Positions 1-9,444 are shown, counted from the stretch's first letter. The stretch is 64,000 nucleotides of DNA from Sporolactobacillus terrae DSM 11697 (GCF_000648615.1 NZ_JFZC01000089.1:62001-126000), one strand, 5' to 3'. Numbers and translations are program-made. The notes: generated from the sequence alone by a model not told the origin.

Positions 1-308
1 GCTCTTGTATTCCTGAGGCGCTTATTCAAAATCGACAGACCTCAGAGCCTCTTCAGCTTGAGTCGATACCGGAAGAGTGGCGACATCGTCTGGCGTGGAT
101 TCCTTACCGAGCGGTTGACGGCTCCAGCCAGCTGACGCTTGCAATCCGTCCGGACGAGGTTGTGATTTATAAGGACAATAAGCAAATGGCCTGCAGGAAA
201 GCCTTAGTCGCTTTTACCGATCATGCGCTGAGTTCATCAGGCGATTTTAACAGTATTTTGCATCCGGACATGCTGCTCCACGGAAAAATCATTAAAACGG
301 CTTCATAA
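1..308 (+). CDS. spoIIGA: Sporulation sigma-E factor-processing peptidase, 3' end only
   Basis: This is the C-terminal part (about 101 codons) of a gene cut by the window edge. The frame contains IPYRAVDGSSQ and ends HPDML..KIIKTAS, which fits the end of the SpoIIGA aspartic-protease domain. In the family, SpoIIGA is a membrane protease in the mother cell that removes the pro-sequence of sigma-E after SpoIIR signalling. The assignment is strengthened by position: it lies 24 bases upstream of sigE, the invariant spoIIGA-sigE arrangement. The membrane domain and catalytic Asp lie outside the window and cannot be checked. Confidence 0.85.
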   Translation, partial: SCIPEALIQNRQTSEPLQLESIPEEWRHRLAWIPYRAVDGSSQLTLAIRPDEVVIYKDNKQMACRKALVAFTDHALSSSGDFNSILHPDMLLHGKIIKTAS

Positions 309-332
309 CAAAAACGGGGAGGTTGAGTCTGT

Positions 333-1043
333 ATGAAATTCGGTTTTTTAAAGTTATGGCGCTGGGTATTAATAAAGCTAGGGATCAAGCCTAATGAGAT
401 TTATTATATTGGAGGAAGCGACGGACTGCCATCGCCACTAAGCAAAGAAGAAGAGGCAGCATTAATGAAAAAGCTTCCTTCAGGTGATCCAAAGGTGCGC
501 GCAACGTTAATTGAACGAAATCTTCGTCTGGTCGTCTATATCGCTCGAAAGTTTGACAACACGCGGATTAACATTGAAGATTTGATCAGTATTGGAACCA
601 TCGGGCTCATTAAAGCTGTCAATACGTTTAATCCGGAAAAAAAGATCAAGCTCGCAACCTATGCGTCACGTTGCATTGAAAATGAAATATTGATGTACTT
701 GCGCCGCAACAACCGTACGCGTTCTGAGGTTTCCTTAGATGAGCCGTTAAATGTTGATTGGGATGGAAATGAATTACTTTTGTCCGATGTGCTGGGCACT
801 GAAAATGACGTGACTACGAAAAATATGGAGCGAAAGGTTGACCGGACATTGCTGAAAAAAGCGATGCTGATGCTTAATGATCGCGAAAAAGAGATCATGA
901 CCTTGAGGTTCGGCCTTGCAGGAGGCAAAGAAAAAACACAGAAAGATGTCGCTGATGAGTTAGGTATTTCGCAATCGTACATCTCACGTCTTGAAAAGCG
1001 GATTATTAAACGGTTAAAGAAAGAATTCAGCAAAATGGCTTAG
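333..1043 (+). CDS. sigE: RNA polymerase sporulation sigma factor sigma-E (pro-protein)
   Basis: Early mother-cell sigma factor. The 236-residue protein matches the usual length of about 239. The first 23-25 residues are a basic, hydrophobic pro-sequence, followed by the YYIGG processing region at residues 24-28. Sigma region 2 is clear ([12 protein letters not shown], then the [18 protein letters not shown] segment), and region 4 carries the helix-turn-helix [20 protein letters not shown] near the end. A GGGGAGG Shine-Dalgarno lies 5' of the ATG. It follows spoIIGA closely, as expected for one transcript made by phosphorylated Spo0A with sigma-A; that promoter is outside the window. Confidence 0.97.
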   Translation: MKFGFLKLWRWVLIKLGIKPNEIYYIGGSDGLPSPLSKEEEAALMKKLPSGDPKVRATLIERNLRLVVYIARKFDNTRINIEDLISIGTIGLIKAVNTFNPEKKIKLATYASRCIENEILMYLRRNNRTRSEVSLDEPLNVDWDGNELLLSDVLGTENDVTTKNMERKVDRTLLKKAMLMLNDREKEIMTLRFGLAGGKEKTQKDVADELGISQSYISRLEKRIIKRLKKEFSKMA

Positions 1044-1078
1044 CAATACGCATTCGCCGTACACACATTTTTTCACGT

Positions 1079-1107
1079 GCATAAAATGGACGCCTGCGGA
1101 AATACTT
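1079..1107 (+). promoter_or_regulatory. Predicted forespore (sigma-F / sigma-G) promoter of sigG
   Basis: GCATA at 1079-1083 is followed after 14 bases by GGAAATACTT at 1098-1107. This fits the sigma-F pattern (GYWTA, then GGNRANANTW). The overlapping pair TGCATA / AATACTT could serve sigma-G autoregulation. It lies about 110 bases upstream of sigG, the gene that is first read by sigma-F and then by sigma-G in B. subtilis. The call rests on motif match only. Confidence 0.55.
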
Positions 1108-1216
1108 GAGGATATAGCAAGGTTGAAAAAGAAGCCGTTCAAGATGATGCAATCATCGATAAACATTCTTTCATCAGCCCGCTATCGCAAGTTTTCGACA
1201 GTGGGAGGTCATTTTT

Positions 1217-1996
1217 ATGGCACGGCATAAAGTGGAAATCTGCGGAGTGGACACATCGAAACTTCCGGTTCTGAAAAATGAAGAGATGCGTAAGCTGTTC
1301 ACTGAGCTTCAGTCAGGAACACTTGAAGCAAGGGAAACATTAGTGAATGGTAATCTACGATTGGTTTTGAGTGTAATTCAGCGTTTCAATCATCGCGGCG
1401 AATCGGTCGATGATTTATTTCAAGTCGGATGTATTGGATTGATGAAATCTATTGATAATTTTGATTTAAGTCAAAATGTTCGTTTTTCAACCTATGCGGT
1501 GCCGATGATTATCGGTGAAATTCGTCGCTACTTGAGGGACAACAACCCGATTCGTGTTTCCCGTTCTCTGCGGGATATGGCTTACAAAGCGCTTCAGGCA
1601 AAAGAACGCTATATTGCGAAACACTCACAAGAACCAACGACACAGGAACTCGCAAAAATACTTGATCTTCCTGTCGAAGATGTGGTTTTTGCCTTAGATG
1701 CAATTCAAGACCCAGTTTCGTTGTTTGAGCCAATTTACAGCGATGGCGGAGATCCAATCTTTATCATGGATCAAATCGGCGATGAAAAGCATAAGGATAA
1801 AGAGTGGGTCGATAATATCGCACTTAAAGAAGCAATGAACAAGCTGCATGATCGAGAAAAGCGGATTGTTGCGATGCGCTTTTTTTATGGAAAGACGCAG
1901 ATGGAAGTTGCTCGGGAAATTGGCATTTCACAAGCTCAAGTTTCCCGACTGGAAAAAATGGCGATTAAGGAAATGAACGCAGAAATTGGACCGTGA
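1217..1996 (+). CDS. sigG: RNA polymerase sporulation sigma factor sigma-G
   Basis: Late forespore sigma factor. The 259 residues match the family length of 260, and the N-terminus VEICGVDTSKLPVLKNEEM is essentially the SigG signature. Region 2 includes NLRLVLSVIQRF and STYAVPMIIGEIRRYLRD, region 3 follows RVSRSLRDMAYKA, and the C-terminal helix-turn-helix is EVAREIGISQAQVSRLEK. The start ATG has a GTGGGAGG Shine-Dalgarno. It sits 173 bases after sigE, with its own forespore promoter predicted at 1079, and ends in a terminator that begins on its stop codon. Confidence 0.98.
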   Translation: MARHKVEICGVDTSKLPVLKNEEMRKLFTELQSGTLEARETLVNGNLRLVLSVIQRFNHRGESVDDLFQVGCIGLMKSIDNFDLSQNVRFSTYAVPMIIGEIRRYLRDNNPIRVSRSLRDMAYKALQAKERYIAKHSQEPTTQELAKILDLPVEDVVFALDAIQDPVSLFEPIYSDGGDPIFIMDQIGDEKHKDKEWVDNIALKEAMNKLHDREKRIVAMRFFYGKTQMEVAREIGISQAQVSRLEKMAIKEMNAEIGP

Positions 1997-2023
1997 CACT
2001 TGCTGCTATGCAAGTGTTTTTTT
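1996..2023 (+). terminator. Rho-independent terminator after sigG
   Basis: A perfect 8-bp stem (ACACTTGC 1996-2003 with GCAAGTGT 2010-2017), a six-base loop and a run of seven T. The stem begins on the last base of the sigG stop codon. Confidence 0.85.
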
Positions 2024-2079
2024 GCAAGCAAAGAAAGTGTGATGTTGCTTTGTGGTACGACGATTAGCGTCATAAAAAA

Positions 2080-2158
2080 GGAACTTTCGCTAATTGCACA
2101 TACGTCCTGTATGCAACGCGAAAGTCACCGCATCCTGCGGAAGTAGGAACTTTCGCTA
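2080..2158 (+). repeat. Short intergenic repeat with hairpin
   Basis: The 13-base unit GGAACTTTCGCTA occurs twice (2080-2092 and 2146-2158). Between the copies lies an inverted partial copy, GCGAAAGT (2118-2125), which pairs with ACTTTCGC (2083-2090) and encloses a further CATAC/GTATG stem. The rest of the 2024-2334 gap shows no reading frame; a CATATATA element near 2297 could be the sigma-E-type -10 of ylmC, a weak inference. The repeat resembles a small dispersed intergenic element, but only this copy is in view. Confidence 0.5.
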
Positions 2159-2334
2159 CACGCTACATAAAACAAAAGTTCAAATCATTTATATAAGACC
2201 GGTCTTTGCCCGGTTTATGTCGAATTGAATCGGATAAACACTATTTCCTAGGCAATGATCGGGGCAATTTTTTACTTCTCAATACGCCTGCAGCGCCATA
2301 TATATTAAGGATGGGACCGTAGAGGAGGAATAAA

Positions 2335-2601
2335 ATGCCTAGAATATCGGATTTTCAAACAAAAGAAGTGGTGAATGTTGAGAACGGTAAGCGCTTGGGG
2401 CATATCGGCGATCTTGATGTGAATCTGTCATCAGGGAAAATTGATAACTTGATTATACCAGGTGCCGGGAAAATAATGGGGATCTTCGGAAAAGATGAGG
2501 ACATCGTCGTTCCTTGGAATAACATTGTACGCATCGGTGCTGATGTGATTTTGGTACGCTTTTATAACGAGCATGATTCTTCAATTCAGGGCGAAAATTA
2601 A
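2335..2601 (+). CDS. ylmC: YlmC/YmxH-family PRC-barrel sporulation protein
   Basis: An 88-residue soluble protein with a single PRC-barrel-like fold: the ISDFQTKEVVNVENG start, the GDLDVNLSSGKIDNLIIPG segment and VPWNNIVRIGADVILVR. It closely follows B. subtilis YlmC (about 81 residues), which is made in sporulation; its molecular role is not established. The ATG follows GAGGAGG at good distance. It sits between sigG and pgeF, the standard place. It appears monocistronic or weakly coupled to pgeF, because an extended -10 lies between them. Confidence 0.88.
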   Translation: MPRISDFQTKEVVNVENGKRLGHIGDLDVNLSSGKIDNLIIPGAGKIMGIFGKDEDIVVPWNNIVRIGADVILVRFYNEHDSSIQGEN

Positions 2602-2628
2602 ACAATTAAAGAGATTTTTTGCCGTCTA

Positions 2629-2637
2629 TGGTAAAAT
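2629..2637 (+). promoter_or_regulatory. Predicted sigma-A extended -10 promoter before pgeF-ylmE-sepF
   Basis: TGGTAAAAT at 2629-2637 is an extended -10 (TGnTAAAAT) lying 45-53 bases before the chosen pgeF start. No good -35 is visible. It would drive the pgeF-ylmE-sepF-ylmG-ylmH run. Confidence 0.4.
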
Positions 2638-2681
2638 GAAAGCTAAAGGAAGGTCCTTTGAATGAGAGAGGATGGCAAATC

Positions 2682-3509
2682 GTGAGTGAACCCTTTTCTT
2701 TTCAAAAAGATCCATTGCTTTGTTTAAAGACGGTCGTGTCCAAAAGCCATGCGCTTTATGCGGGTTTTACGCTGCGCTCCGGTGGGACGAGTCAAGGCGC
2801 GTTTCACTCAATGAATTTAGGGCTTCATGTCGGCGATCATCCGGAACATGTTGTTGCGAATCGCCGCATTATTGCTGGAAAAACCGGCTTTCCACTTGAG
2901 CAGTGGGTATGTGCTGAGCAGGTTCATGGGATTGAAATTGCTCAGGTCGATGCGACATCGGCCGGATCAGGGGCACAATCCCTCGACACGGTCATTCCCG
3001 GAGTGGACGGTTTGTTTACAACCGAGCCGGATCTGTTGCTTGCTTTATGTTTTGCGGACTGTGTTCCAATCTTTTACTATGCGAAAGATCCGGATGTTGT
3101 CGGCATCATGCACGCAGGTTGGCGCGGTACAGTAGCCGGCGCTGCCGGCCAAATGATTGAGCAAATCTGCCGCGCGGTATCCATAAAACCTGATGCACTT
3201 CATGTTGTGATCGGTCCTTCGATCGGCTCTGACTACGAGGTTGATCAGCAGGTGATTGATAAGGTAAAGAAACTCAGAAAATCCCTTTGGACACCTTCTG
3301 TTCGTAATTGCGGCAATGGCCATTATTTGCTGAATCTCAAATTGCTCAACCGTTCCATACTTGCTGAGAGCGGAATCCCTGAGCGGCAGATTCAGATGAC
3401 CGAATACAGCACATACGCCCATCCAAACTTATTTTTCTCTTATCGGCATGATCTTGGAAAAACAGGTCGCATGATGGGGTATGTCGGAATGAAGAAGAAG
3501 GAGCATTGA
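2682..3509 (+). CDS. pgeF: Peptidoglycan editing factor / multicopper-like purine nucleoside phosphorylase (YfiH/YlmD family)
   Basis: DUF152/laccase-domain protein of the YfiH family, known as a zinc-dependent purine nucleoside phosphorylase and, in E. coli, as an editor of peptidoglycan precursors. Metal-ligand motifs are present: NLGLHVGD, CAEQVHG, the CFADCVP segment and HAGWRGT (His about residue 144). The length is 275 residues from the GTG at 2682, chosen because GAGAGGA lies nine bases upstream; a TTG at 2658, with AAGGA seven bases before it, would add eight residues and is a real alternative. It begins the ylm division cluster and is followed after three bases by ylmE. Confidence 0.88.
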   Translation: MSEPFSFQKDPLLCLKTVVSKSHALYAGFTLRSGGTSQGAFHSMNLGLHVGDHPEHVVANRRIIAGKTGFPLEQWVCAEQVHGIEIAQVDATSAGSGAQSLDTVIPGVDGLFTTEPDLLLALCFADCVPIFYYAKDPDVVGIMHAGWRGTVAGAAGQMIEQICRAVSIKPDALHVVIGPSIGSDYEVDQQVIDKVKKLRKSLWTPSVRNCGNGHYLLNLKLLNRSILAESGIPERQIQMTEYSTYAHPNLFFSYRHDLGKTGRMMGYVGMKKKEH

Positions 3510-3512
3510 GTC

Positions 3513-4193
3513 GTGAGAGTTGCAGATAACTTAAGAAACATACAAACGGCGGTTGCCCGTGCTTGCGAACGATCAGGGCGCAGTACAGAGGATGTTACGC
3601 TTATCGCAGTCACAAAATATGTGTCGCTAGAACGAGCACAAGAAGCGGTTGATTGCGGCATTTATCACCTTGCAGAAAATCGTAAGGAAGGGCTGCTTGA
3701 GAAACAAACGATCCTTCAGGACGATCGCATCATTTGGCATTTGATCGGCACCCTGCAGACGCGTAAAGTGAAAGATATTGTGGGGAAGATCGATTATTTT
3801 CATGCTTTAGATCGATTAAAATTAGCGAATGAGTTAAACAAACGGATTGAGGAAGGAATCCTGAATTGTTTTGTCGAAGTAAATGTTTCCGGCGAAGCGT
3901 CGAAACATGGCCTTACGGAAGACCAGTTGGATACTTTTATTGATGCATTGGCGCAGTTTGAACATCTGCGCGTGATTGGGTTAATGACCATGGCACCAAA
4001 TACAGAAGATATCGATGTGATCCGCCATGTTTTTCGTCGACTGCGTGAGCTGCGTGATCAGATTCGCGACCGAAAGATTAGTTATGCACCGTGTTCGGAA
4101 CTGTCCATGGGTATGTCGCATGATTATGAGATCGCTGTTGAAGAAGGGGCAACATTTATCAGAATTGGCACGGCATTGGTGGGAAACGCATGA
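3513..4193 (+). CDS. ylmE: YggS/PROSC-family pyridoxal 5'-phosphate homeostasis protein
   Basis: A 226-residue single-domain PLP-binding TIM-barrel protein (alanine racemase N-terminal fold). The Schiff-base lysine is K35 in LIAVTKY, and the C-terminal phosphate-binding part SMGMSHDYEIAV..FIRIGTALVG is intact. The family buffers PLP and affects amino-acid and cofactor balance. The start is GTG, with AAGAAGGAG ten bases upstream inside the end of pgeF. It is followed directly by sepF, the usual ylmE-sepF order. Confidence 0.9.
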   Translation: MRVADNLRNIQTAVARACERSGRSTEDVTLIAVTKYVSLERAQEAVDCGIYHLAENRKEGLLEKQTILQDDRIIWHLIGTLQTRKVKDIVGKIDYFHALDRLKLANELNKRIEEGILNCFVEVNVSGEASKHGLTEDQLDTFIDALAQFEHLRVIGLMTMAPNTEDIDVIRHVFRRLRELRDQIRDRKISYAPCSELSMGMSHDYEIAVEEGATFIRIGTALVGNA

Positions 4194-4208
4194 AAGGAGA
4201 AGAGCAGC

Positions 4209-4634
4209 ATGGGTCTGAAAGGGAAATTGAAACAATTCTTTGATCTTGAGGAAACCGTGGACAGCTCAGAAGACTTTGCAGCAGCAACTGTTGATAAAGA
4301 AAAGGAAAAACCGGTTCAAAATCAGCGCTCTGTGGAAAAAAACGGAAAAATTGTTGCGATACAGAACGTCCATCAGCAAACCAAGGTCGTGCTTGTTGAA
4401 CCGAAGCGTTTTGAAGAGGTTGAAGAGATTGTTGCTTACTTGAAAAGCAAACAAACGGTCATTTGCAACCTTCAAGGAACCAGTAAAGATCAAGGGCAGC
4501 GTATCTTGGATTTCATCGGGGGAACGGCCTTCGCTCTGAATGGACAGATTCGCAAAATTGGAAAGAATACATTTCTTTTTGCTCCGGAACAGGTTGATAT
4601 ATCCGGCATGATCAGCAACTGGCCGGAACACTAA
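4209..4634 (+). CDS. sepF: Cell division protein SepF
   Basis: SepF binds FtsZ filaments and the membrane and helps assemble the division septum. The 141 residues comprise an N-terminal amphipathic segment (MGLKGKLKQFFDLEE), a charged variable linker (residues 17-50) and a C-terminal SepF domain starting near residue 55 (VVLVEPKRFEEVEEIVAYLK .. GGTAFALNGQIRKIGKNTFLFAP). The length is close to the 152 of B. subtilis. The ATG follows AAAGGAGA. It sits between ylmE and ylmG in the conserved division cluster. Confidence 0.95.
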   Translation: MGLKGKLKQFFDLEETVDSSEDFAAATVDKEKEKPVQNQRSVEKNGKIVAIQNVHQQTKVVLVEPKRFEEVEEIVAYLKSKQTVICNLQGTSKDQGQRILDFIGGTAFALNGQIRKIGKNTFLFAPEQVDISGMISNWPEH

Positions 4635-4653
4635 TACCATTGAGGTGAATCGT

Positions 4654-4917
4654 TTGATCATAGCAGCTTTTCTTGCACAAGTTATTAATATCTATTCTTG
4701 GATTTTAATTATTTACATTTTAATGTCTTGGGTCCCGAGTGTTCAGGATTCGTCGATCGGCAGATTGTTTGCCAGAGTATGCGAGCCGTTTCTTGAGCCG
4801 TTTAGGCGCATCATACCGCCAATCGGCGGTGTCATTGACCTGTCGCCAATTATTGCGTTCCTTATATTAAAGCTTGCAACGCGCGGAATCTTTTATTTGG
4901 CGTATCTTTTCGGATGA
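4654..4917 (+). CDS. ylmG: YggT-family membrane protein YlmG
   Basis: A small integral membrane protein of 87 residues with two predicted spans (about residues 5-25 and 62-84) flanking the conserved SWVPSVQDSSIGRLFARVCEPFLEPFRRIIPP loop-type region, seen here in pieces. The family is tied to septum and envelope functions without a known reaction. I chose TTG 4654 because TGAGGTG lies six bases upstream; a GTG at 4645 sits inside that Shine-Dalgarno. It lies between sepF and ylmH as in B. subtilis. Confidence 0.88.
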   Translation: MIIAAFLAQVINIYSWILIIYILMSWVPSVQDSSIGRLFARVCEPFLEPFRRIIPPIGGVIDLSPIIAFLILKLATRGIFYLAYLFG

Positions 4918-4926
4918 GGCCGTTCT

Positions 4927-5700
4927 ATGTCTGTTTATGAACATTTTCGTCCCGAAGAACGTGCACTGATCGATCATTTCCTTGATTTGATCGACCAGGT
5001 GTCACAGCGATATATTCCGAGATTAACCGACTTTATGGATCCAAGACAGCAGACAATATTGAAGTCTTTAATTGGCAAAAACGATGCTGTTCATTTGTCT
5101 TTTTTCGGAGGATATGGACATGCGGAGCGTGCACGTGCTTTGTTACTTCCGCCTTATGTTGAACCGGATACAGATCCCTTTCAGCTTGCTTACCTGGACG
5201 TTCGTTATCCTGCTAAATTTGGCTCAATTGCTCACCCTGAATTGCTTGGCGCACTCTTAGGTTCGGGTATCTCCAGAAACAAAATCGGCGATCTTTTGAT
5301 TGGAGACGGACAGGCGCAATTTATTTGTGTTAAAGAACTGGAACCCTATTTTATGCTTCACCTTACATCCGTTGGGAGGATGAGCGTTTCATGCCGATCA
5401 ATTTCCCAAAAAAGTTTGTTACATACCGACGATGCTTGGACTTATTCAGAGGGGACCGTATCTTCGTTAAGACTGGACACGCTGCTCTCTGAAATCTATC
5501 ATTTGCCAAGAGCGAAAGCGTCCGAAGCGATTGCGCGCGGCTGGGCAAAAGTAAACTGGGAAATTGTTGAAAAACGTAATTTTGATATTTGTGAGGGCGA
5601 TGTGATCTCGCTCAGGGGACATGGGCGAAGTAAAATTATATCTTGCGGAGGTTTGACAAAGAAGAACAAAATTCGGTTACAATATGGTAGACTAAACTAA
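4927..5700 (+). CDS. ylmH: S4-domain RNA-binding protein YlmH
   Basis: A 257-residue protein, the same length as B. subtilis YlmH. It has an N-terminal domain with FFGGYGHAERARALLLPPY and a middle part with HPELLGALLGSGI.RNKIGD. The C-terminal S4 RNA-binding domain spans about residues 180-240 (RLDTLLSEIYHLPRAKASEAI). Family members act on stalled large ribosomal subunits as a rescue factor alongside the RqcH route; rqcH is in this same window. The ATG is nine bases after the ylmG stop with a weak GAGG. The divIVA promoter lies in its last codons. Confidence 0.92.
   Translation: MSVYEHFRPEERALIDHFLDLIDQVSQRYIPRLTDFMDPRQQTILKSLIGKNDAVHLSFFGGYGHAERARALLLPPYVEPDTDPFQLAYLDVRYPAKFGSIAHPELLGALLGSGISRNKIGDLLIGDGQAQFICVKELEPYFMLHLTSVGRMSVSCRSISQKSLLHTDDAWTYSEGTVSSLRLDTLLSEIYHLPRAKASEAIARGWAKVNWEIVEKRNFDICEGDVISLRGHGRSKIISCGGLTKKNKIRLQYGRLN
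5653..5683 (+). promoter_or_regulatory. Sigma-A promoter of divIVA
   Basis: TTGACA at 5653-5658 and TACAAT at 5678-5683 with a 19-base spacer, inside the 3' end of ylmH. The -35 is consensus and the spacing slightly long. It places the start of transcription about 45 bases before the divIVA ATG. Confidence 0.6.
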
Positions 5701-5736
5701 ACGAATTATTTGTAAATTGATACGGAGGTGGCCAGG

Positions 5737-6261
5737 ATGCCATTGACACCCTTGGATATTCATAACAAAACGTTTACACGCGGTTTTCGCGGCTATGATG
5801 AAGATGAAGTTAATGATTTTCTTGATCAAATCATCAAGGATTACGAAGCGCTGATCCGTGAAAAGAAGGATCTCGAGCAGGAAGTCAAAAATACAAGTGA
5901 AAAACTGAGCCACTTTTCCAACATTGAGACAACGTTGAATAAGAGTATTCTCGTTGCTCAGGAAACGGCAGAAGAAGTCAAGCAAAACGCAAACAAAGAA
6001 GCAAAGCTGATCGTGATGGAAGCGAAAAAAAATGCTGATCGGATCATCAATGAGGCACTTGAGAAATCACGTAAAGTGACACTGAATATTGAGGAATTGA
6101 AGAAGGAAGCCAATGTCTACCGAACACGCTTCCAGATGCTTATTGAAGCGCAATTAGAACTGCTGAAAAGTGATGATTGGAAAAGCATGAGCATTAAATC
6201 AGACGATGAAGACGCAAACAATGAAGCAGAAGGCAGCGGAATGATTCAAACGCAGGCTTGA
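5737..6261 (+). CDS. divIVA: Cell-pole and septum scaffold DivIVA
   Basis: DivIVA recognises negatively curved membrane at septa and poles and recruits MinJ and sporulation partners. The N-terminal lipid-binding motif is clear (PLTPLDIHNKTFTRGFRGY), followed by DEDEVNDFLDQIIKDYEALI and long coiled coils through about residue 140. The tail is acidic and low in complexity. The protein is 174 residues, against 164 in B. subtilis. I used ATG 5737, six bases after GGAGGTG; an in-frame GTG at 5728 lies within that ribosome site. Confidence 0.96.
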   Translation: MPLTPLDIHNKTFTRGFRGYDEDEVNDFLDQIIKDYEALIREKKDLEQEVKNTSEKLSHFSNIETTLNKSILVAQETAEEVKQNANKEAKLIVMEAKKNADRIINEALEKSRKVTLNIEELKKEANVYRTRFQMLIEAQLELLKSDDWKSMSIKSDDEDANNEAEGSGMIQTQA

Positions 6262-6327
6262 CGCAGCACGACGAATTGCATATACTGTGCTTAAATCCAT
6301 TTTTTATGAGCAACATGGAATGAAAAG

Positions 6328-6577
6328 GATAATAAATCTGTGAGAGGGAGAGTACTTGTTGCATGGCCACTCAGCGAGCCGGGGGAAGGTGTAAGCCCGG
6401 TGTGGACGGCAGCAAGGAAGATCACCCTTGAGTTCGGGTATGAACGATCTTGAGTGAGATCGAGTAGTACTTGACGTTGATTCGCGTTAAGATAATCATG
6501 AGTGGCAGACTATTCTTTGCTCTGCTATTAGGGTGGTACCGCGGTCCTTCCGTCCCTTTGGGATGGAAGGATTTTTT
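6328..6577 (+). promoter_or_regulatory. Isoleucine T-box riboswitch of ileS
   Basis: A tRNA-sensing leader. Stem I carries the canonical AGCGAGCCGGGGGAAGGTG (about 6373-6391). The specifier codon ATC is at 6421-6423 in GGAAGATCACCC, fitting tRNA-Ile(GAU). The antiterminator bulge AGGGTGGTACCGCG is at 6530-6543. The competing terminator pairs 6545-6556 with 6560-6571 and is followed by six T. A GATAAT -10-like hexamer begins at 6328. Uncharged tRNA-Ile should favour antitermination and raise ileS expression. Confidence 0.92.
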
Positions 6578-6620
6578 ATATAGTAAAAAATAGATAACAG
6601 AAAGCTGGAGGCGTATTTCT

Positions 6621-9392
6621 ATGGATTACAAGAAGACATTATTGATGCCGAAAACAAAATTTAAAATGCGCGGCGGTCTTCCGATGAAAGAACCCAAAAT
6701 GCAAGAACAATGGGATCAAGAACATATCTATGAACAATCATTAAAAGTAAACGAAGGCAAACCAACGTTTATTCTCCATGATGGCCCTCCGTATGCAAAC
6801 GGAAATATCCATATTGGTCATGCTGAAAACAAAGTACTCAAGGACATCATTAACCGATTCAAATCGATGAGCGGTTATCAAACTTATTATGTTCCCGGCT
6901 GGGATACACATGGACTTCCAATCGAGCAGCAATTGGCGAAAAAAGGTATTGATCGAAAGAAAATGTCCGTTGCTGATCTTCGTGAAAAATGTAAAGAATA
7001 TGCTTTGGGTCAAGTTGAACAGCAAAAGAAGCAATTTAAAAGACTGGGTGTTCGCGGGGATTGGGAACATCCTTATCTGACACTTCATAAAGCATTTGAA
7101 GCGGAACAGATCAAGGTCTTTGGAGAAATGGCGAAAAATGGATATATCTATAAAGATAAGAAAACGGTTTATTGGTCGCCTTCTTCTGAATCCGCACTTG
7201 CTGAAGCAGAAATCGAATATAAGGATGTTAAATCATACTCGATCTATGTTACGTTTCATGTCACGGATGGTAAAGGTGTTTTAAATAATGATGAGGAAGT
7301 CATCATCTGGACAACAACGCCTTGGACGATGCCATCGAACTTAGCCATTGCTGTCAATCCGAAATTTGAATACAGCGTTGTTCAAGTTGAGGATCGCAAA
7401 TTTGTGGTCGCTTCCGAGCTTGTGGAGACATTGACGAAAACCTTTGAGTGGAATGAGCCAAAAGTACTTCGAACGGTGAACGGCAAAGCATTGGAACACG
7501 TCGTATGCCGACACCCGTTCTATGATCGCCCATCACTGATGATTCTTGGCGATCATGTCACATTGGATGCCGGTACCGGATGTGTGCACACCGCACCTGG
7601 TTTTGGTGCCGACGACTTCTACGTCGGCAAAAAGTATGGATTGGATATTTTGTGCCCGGTTGATGATCACGGTTGCATGACTGATGAAGCGCCTGGTTTC
7701 GAAGGGCTGTTCTATGAGAAAACCAACGAACCGGTCATCGAAAAACTAAAACAAGTCGGCGCATTGTTGAAAGTCGGCACGTTTACCCACTCCTATCCGC
7801 ATGACTGGAGAACAAAAAAGCCGGTGATTTGGCGAGCGACGGAACAATGGTTCGCTTCGATCAAAGCATTCCGAGATGATATTCTCAGTGCAATTCATGA
7901 AGTTCATTGGATCCCGTCATGGGGCGATGTCCGGATGACGAACATGATCAAGGATCGCGAAGACTGGTGCATCTCTCGCCAGCGCGCTTGGGGCGTTCCG
8001 ATTCCGGTATTTTATGGAGAAGACGGAGAAGCGATCATCACTGATCAAACCATCCAGCATGTGGCGGACTTGTTCCGTGAACACGGTTCGAATGTCTGGT
8101 TTAAATGGGATGTCAAAGATTTGCTTCCGGAAGGATTTACTTCAGAACATAGTCCGAACGGTATCTTCAAGAAAGAAACGGATATTATGGATGTTTGGTT
8201 CGATTCAGGTTCCTCGCACCAAGGCGTTCTGACAACTCGCGAAGGTCTGCGGCGCCCGGCAGATCTATATCTCGAAGGATCCGACCAGTACCGCGGCTGG
8301 TTTAACTCATCGCTTGCGACTTCGGTAGCGGTCACCGGCCATGCACCCTACAAACAAGTGCTGAGTCATGGATTTACGCTTGACGGCAAAGGACTTAAAA
8401 TGAGCAAATCGGTGGGCAACGTCATCGACCCGATGAAAGTGATGCAGCAGTATGGCGCCGACATCATCCGACTATGGGTTGCTTCCGTTGACTATCAGGC
8501 GGATGCGCGCGTGTCCAATGAAATTCTTGGTCAGGTTGCAGAAGTTTACCGGAAGATTCGAAATACCGTTCGTTTCATGCTCGGAAACCTGAATGATTTT
8601 ACCGTTGACAAAATCGTTTCAACACAAGATATGCCGGAACTGGAGCAATATATGCTCGTGAAATTGAATCATTTTATTGATACATGCCTGAACAATTACA
8701 ATGACTATCAATTCCTGAATGTGTATAAAGCATTGCAGAACTACTGTTCGCTTGATCTCAGTGCTTTTTACATGGATATCGCGAAGGACGCGCTTTATGT
8801 TCAGCCTAAGGATTCGCTGGTACGCCGTTCAGCACAAACCGTTCTTTATAAAACCGTTGTTGCGATGACAAAGCTTCTTTCGCCGATTATCCCACATACT
8901 GCTGAGGAAATTTGGCAACATATCCCGGATGCGTTGAATGCCTCCAAATATGTTCAACTGACGGATATGCCGGAAAAAGAACCAATTGCCGATGCAGAAG
9001 CACTGGAAAAGAAATGGACAGCATTACTTGCTGTACGCGATGATGTGTTTAAATCACTGGAAAAAGCGCGTGATGCTAAACAAATCGGCAAGTCTCTGGA
9101 GGCTTCAGTAACCCTTTATGCGAAACCGGAAACAGCTTTTCTTAAAAACATTGAGGATCTAGACAAATTGCTGATCGTTTCTCAAGTATTGGTTAAGGAT
9201 TGTGAGGGTGCTCCTGAATCTGCAGATCAGTACGATCGTCTTGCTGTTTTGGTTTCAGTAGCAGAAGGACAAAAATGCGAACGCTGCTGGGCTGTATTGC
9301 CGAGTGTCGGAGAGGATCCTGAACATCCGACTTTGTGTGCACATTGTGCAGAAACGGTACAACATGATTACCCCGGCGTATCGCTTGACTAA
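6621..9392 (+). CDS. ileS: Isoleucyl-tRNA synthetase
   Basis: Class I synthetase that charges tRNA-Ile and edits valine. The length of 923 residues matches bacterial IleRS. The HIGH motif is at residues 64-67 ([10 protein letters not shown]) and KMSKS at 593-597. The [10 protein letters not shown] segment and the CP1 editing insertion (about 190-390, with [10 protein letters not shown]) are present. A C-terminal zinc site has cysteines at 886, 889, 906 and 909. The ATG follows GCTGGAGGCG. It is under T-box control and has a terminator just downstream. Confidence 0.98.
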   Translation: MDYKKTLLMPKTKFKMRGGLPMKEPKMQEQWDQEHIYEQSLKVNEGKPTFILHDGPPYANGNIHIGHAENKVLKDIINRFKSMSGYQTYYVPGWDTHGLPIEQQLAKKGIDRKKMSVADLREKCKEYALGQVEQQKKQFKRLGVRGDWEHPYLTLHKAFEAEQIKVFGEMAKNGYIYKDKKTVYWSPSSESALAEAEIEYKDVKSYSIYVTFHVTDGKGVLNNDEEVIIWTTTPWTMPSNLAIAVNPKFEYSVVQVEDRKFVVASELVETLTKTFEWNEPKVLRTVNGKALEHVVCRHPFYDRPSLMILGDHVTLDAGTGCVHTAPGFGADDFYVGKKYGLDILCPVDDHGCMTDEAPGFEGLFYEKTNEPVIEKLKQVGALLKVGTFTHSYPHDWRTKKPVIWRATEQWFASIKAFRDDILSAIHEVHWIPSWGDVRMTNMIKDREDWCISRQRAWGVPIPVFYGEDGEAIITDQTIQHVADLFREHGSNVWFKWDVKDLLPEGFTSEHSPNGIFKKETDIMDVWFDSGSSHQGVLTTREGLRRPADLYLEGSDQYRGWFNSSLATSVAVTGHAPYKQVLSHGFTLDGKGLKMSKSVGNVIDPMKVMQQYGADIIRLWVASVDYQADARVSNEILGQVAEVYRKIRNTVRFMLGNLNDFTVDKIVSTQDMPELEQYMLVKLNHFIDTCLNNYNDYQFLNVYKALQNYCSLDLSAFYMDIAKDALYVQPKDSLVRRSAQTVLYKTVVAMTKLLSPIIPHTAEEIWQHIPDALNASKYVQLTDMPEKEPIADAEALEKKWTALLAVRDDVFKSLEKARDAKQIGKSLEASVTLYAKPETAFLKNIEDLDKLLIVSQVLVKDCEGAPESADQYDRLAVLVSVAEGQKCERCWAVLPSVGEDPEHPTLCAHCAETVQHDYPGVSLD

Positions 9393-9444
9393 ATGTAATG
9401 ATTAAGTAAATGTTTCCCAAAACATCTAAAAAATACGCGGGCTA

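Noticed and set aside
3045-3422. Long open frame on the minus strand inside pgeF
   Set aside because: It is antisense to a clear gene, has no ribosome site and no recognisable protein motif; such frames are common opposite real genes here.
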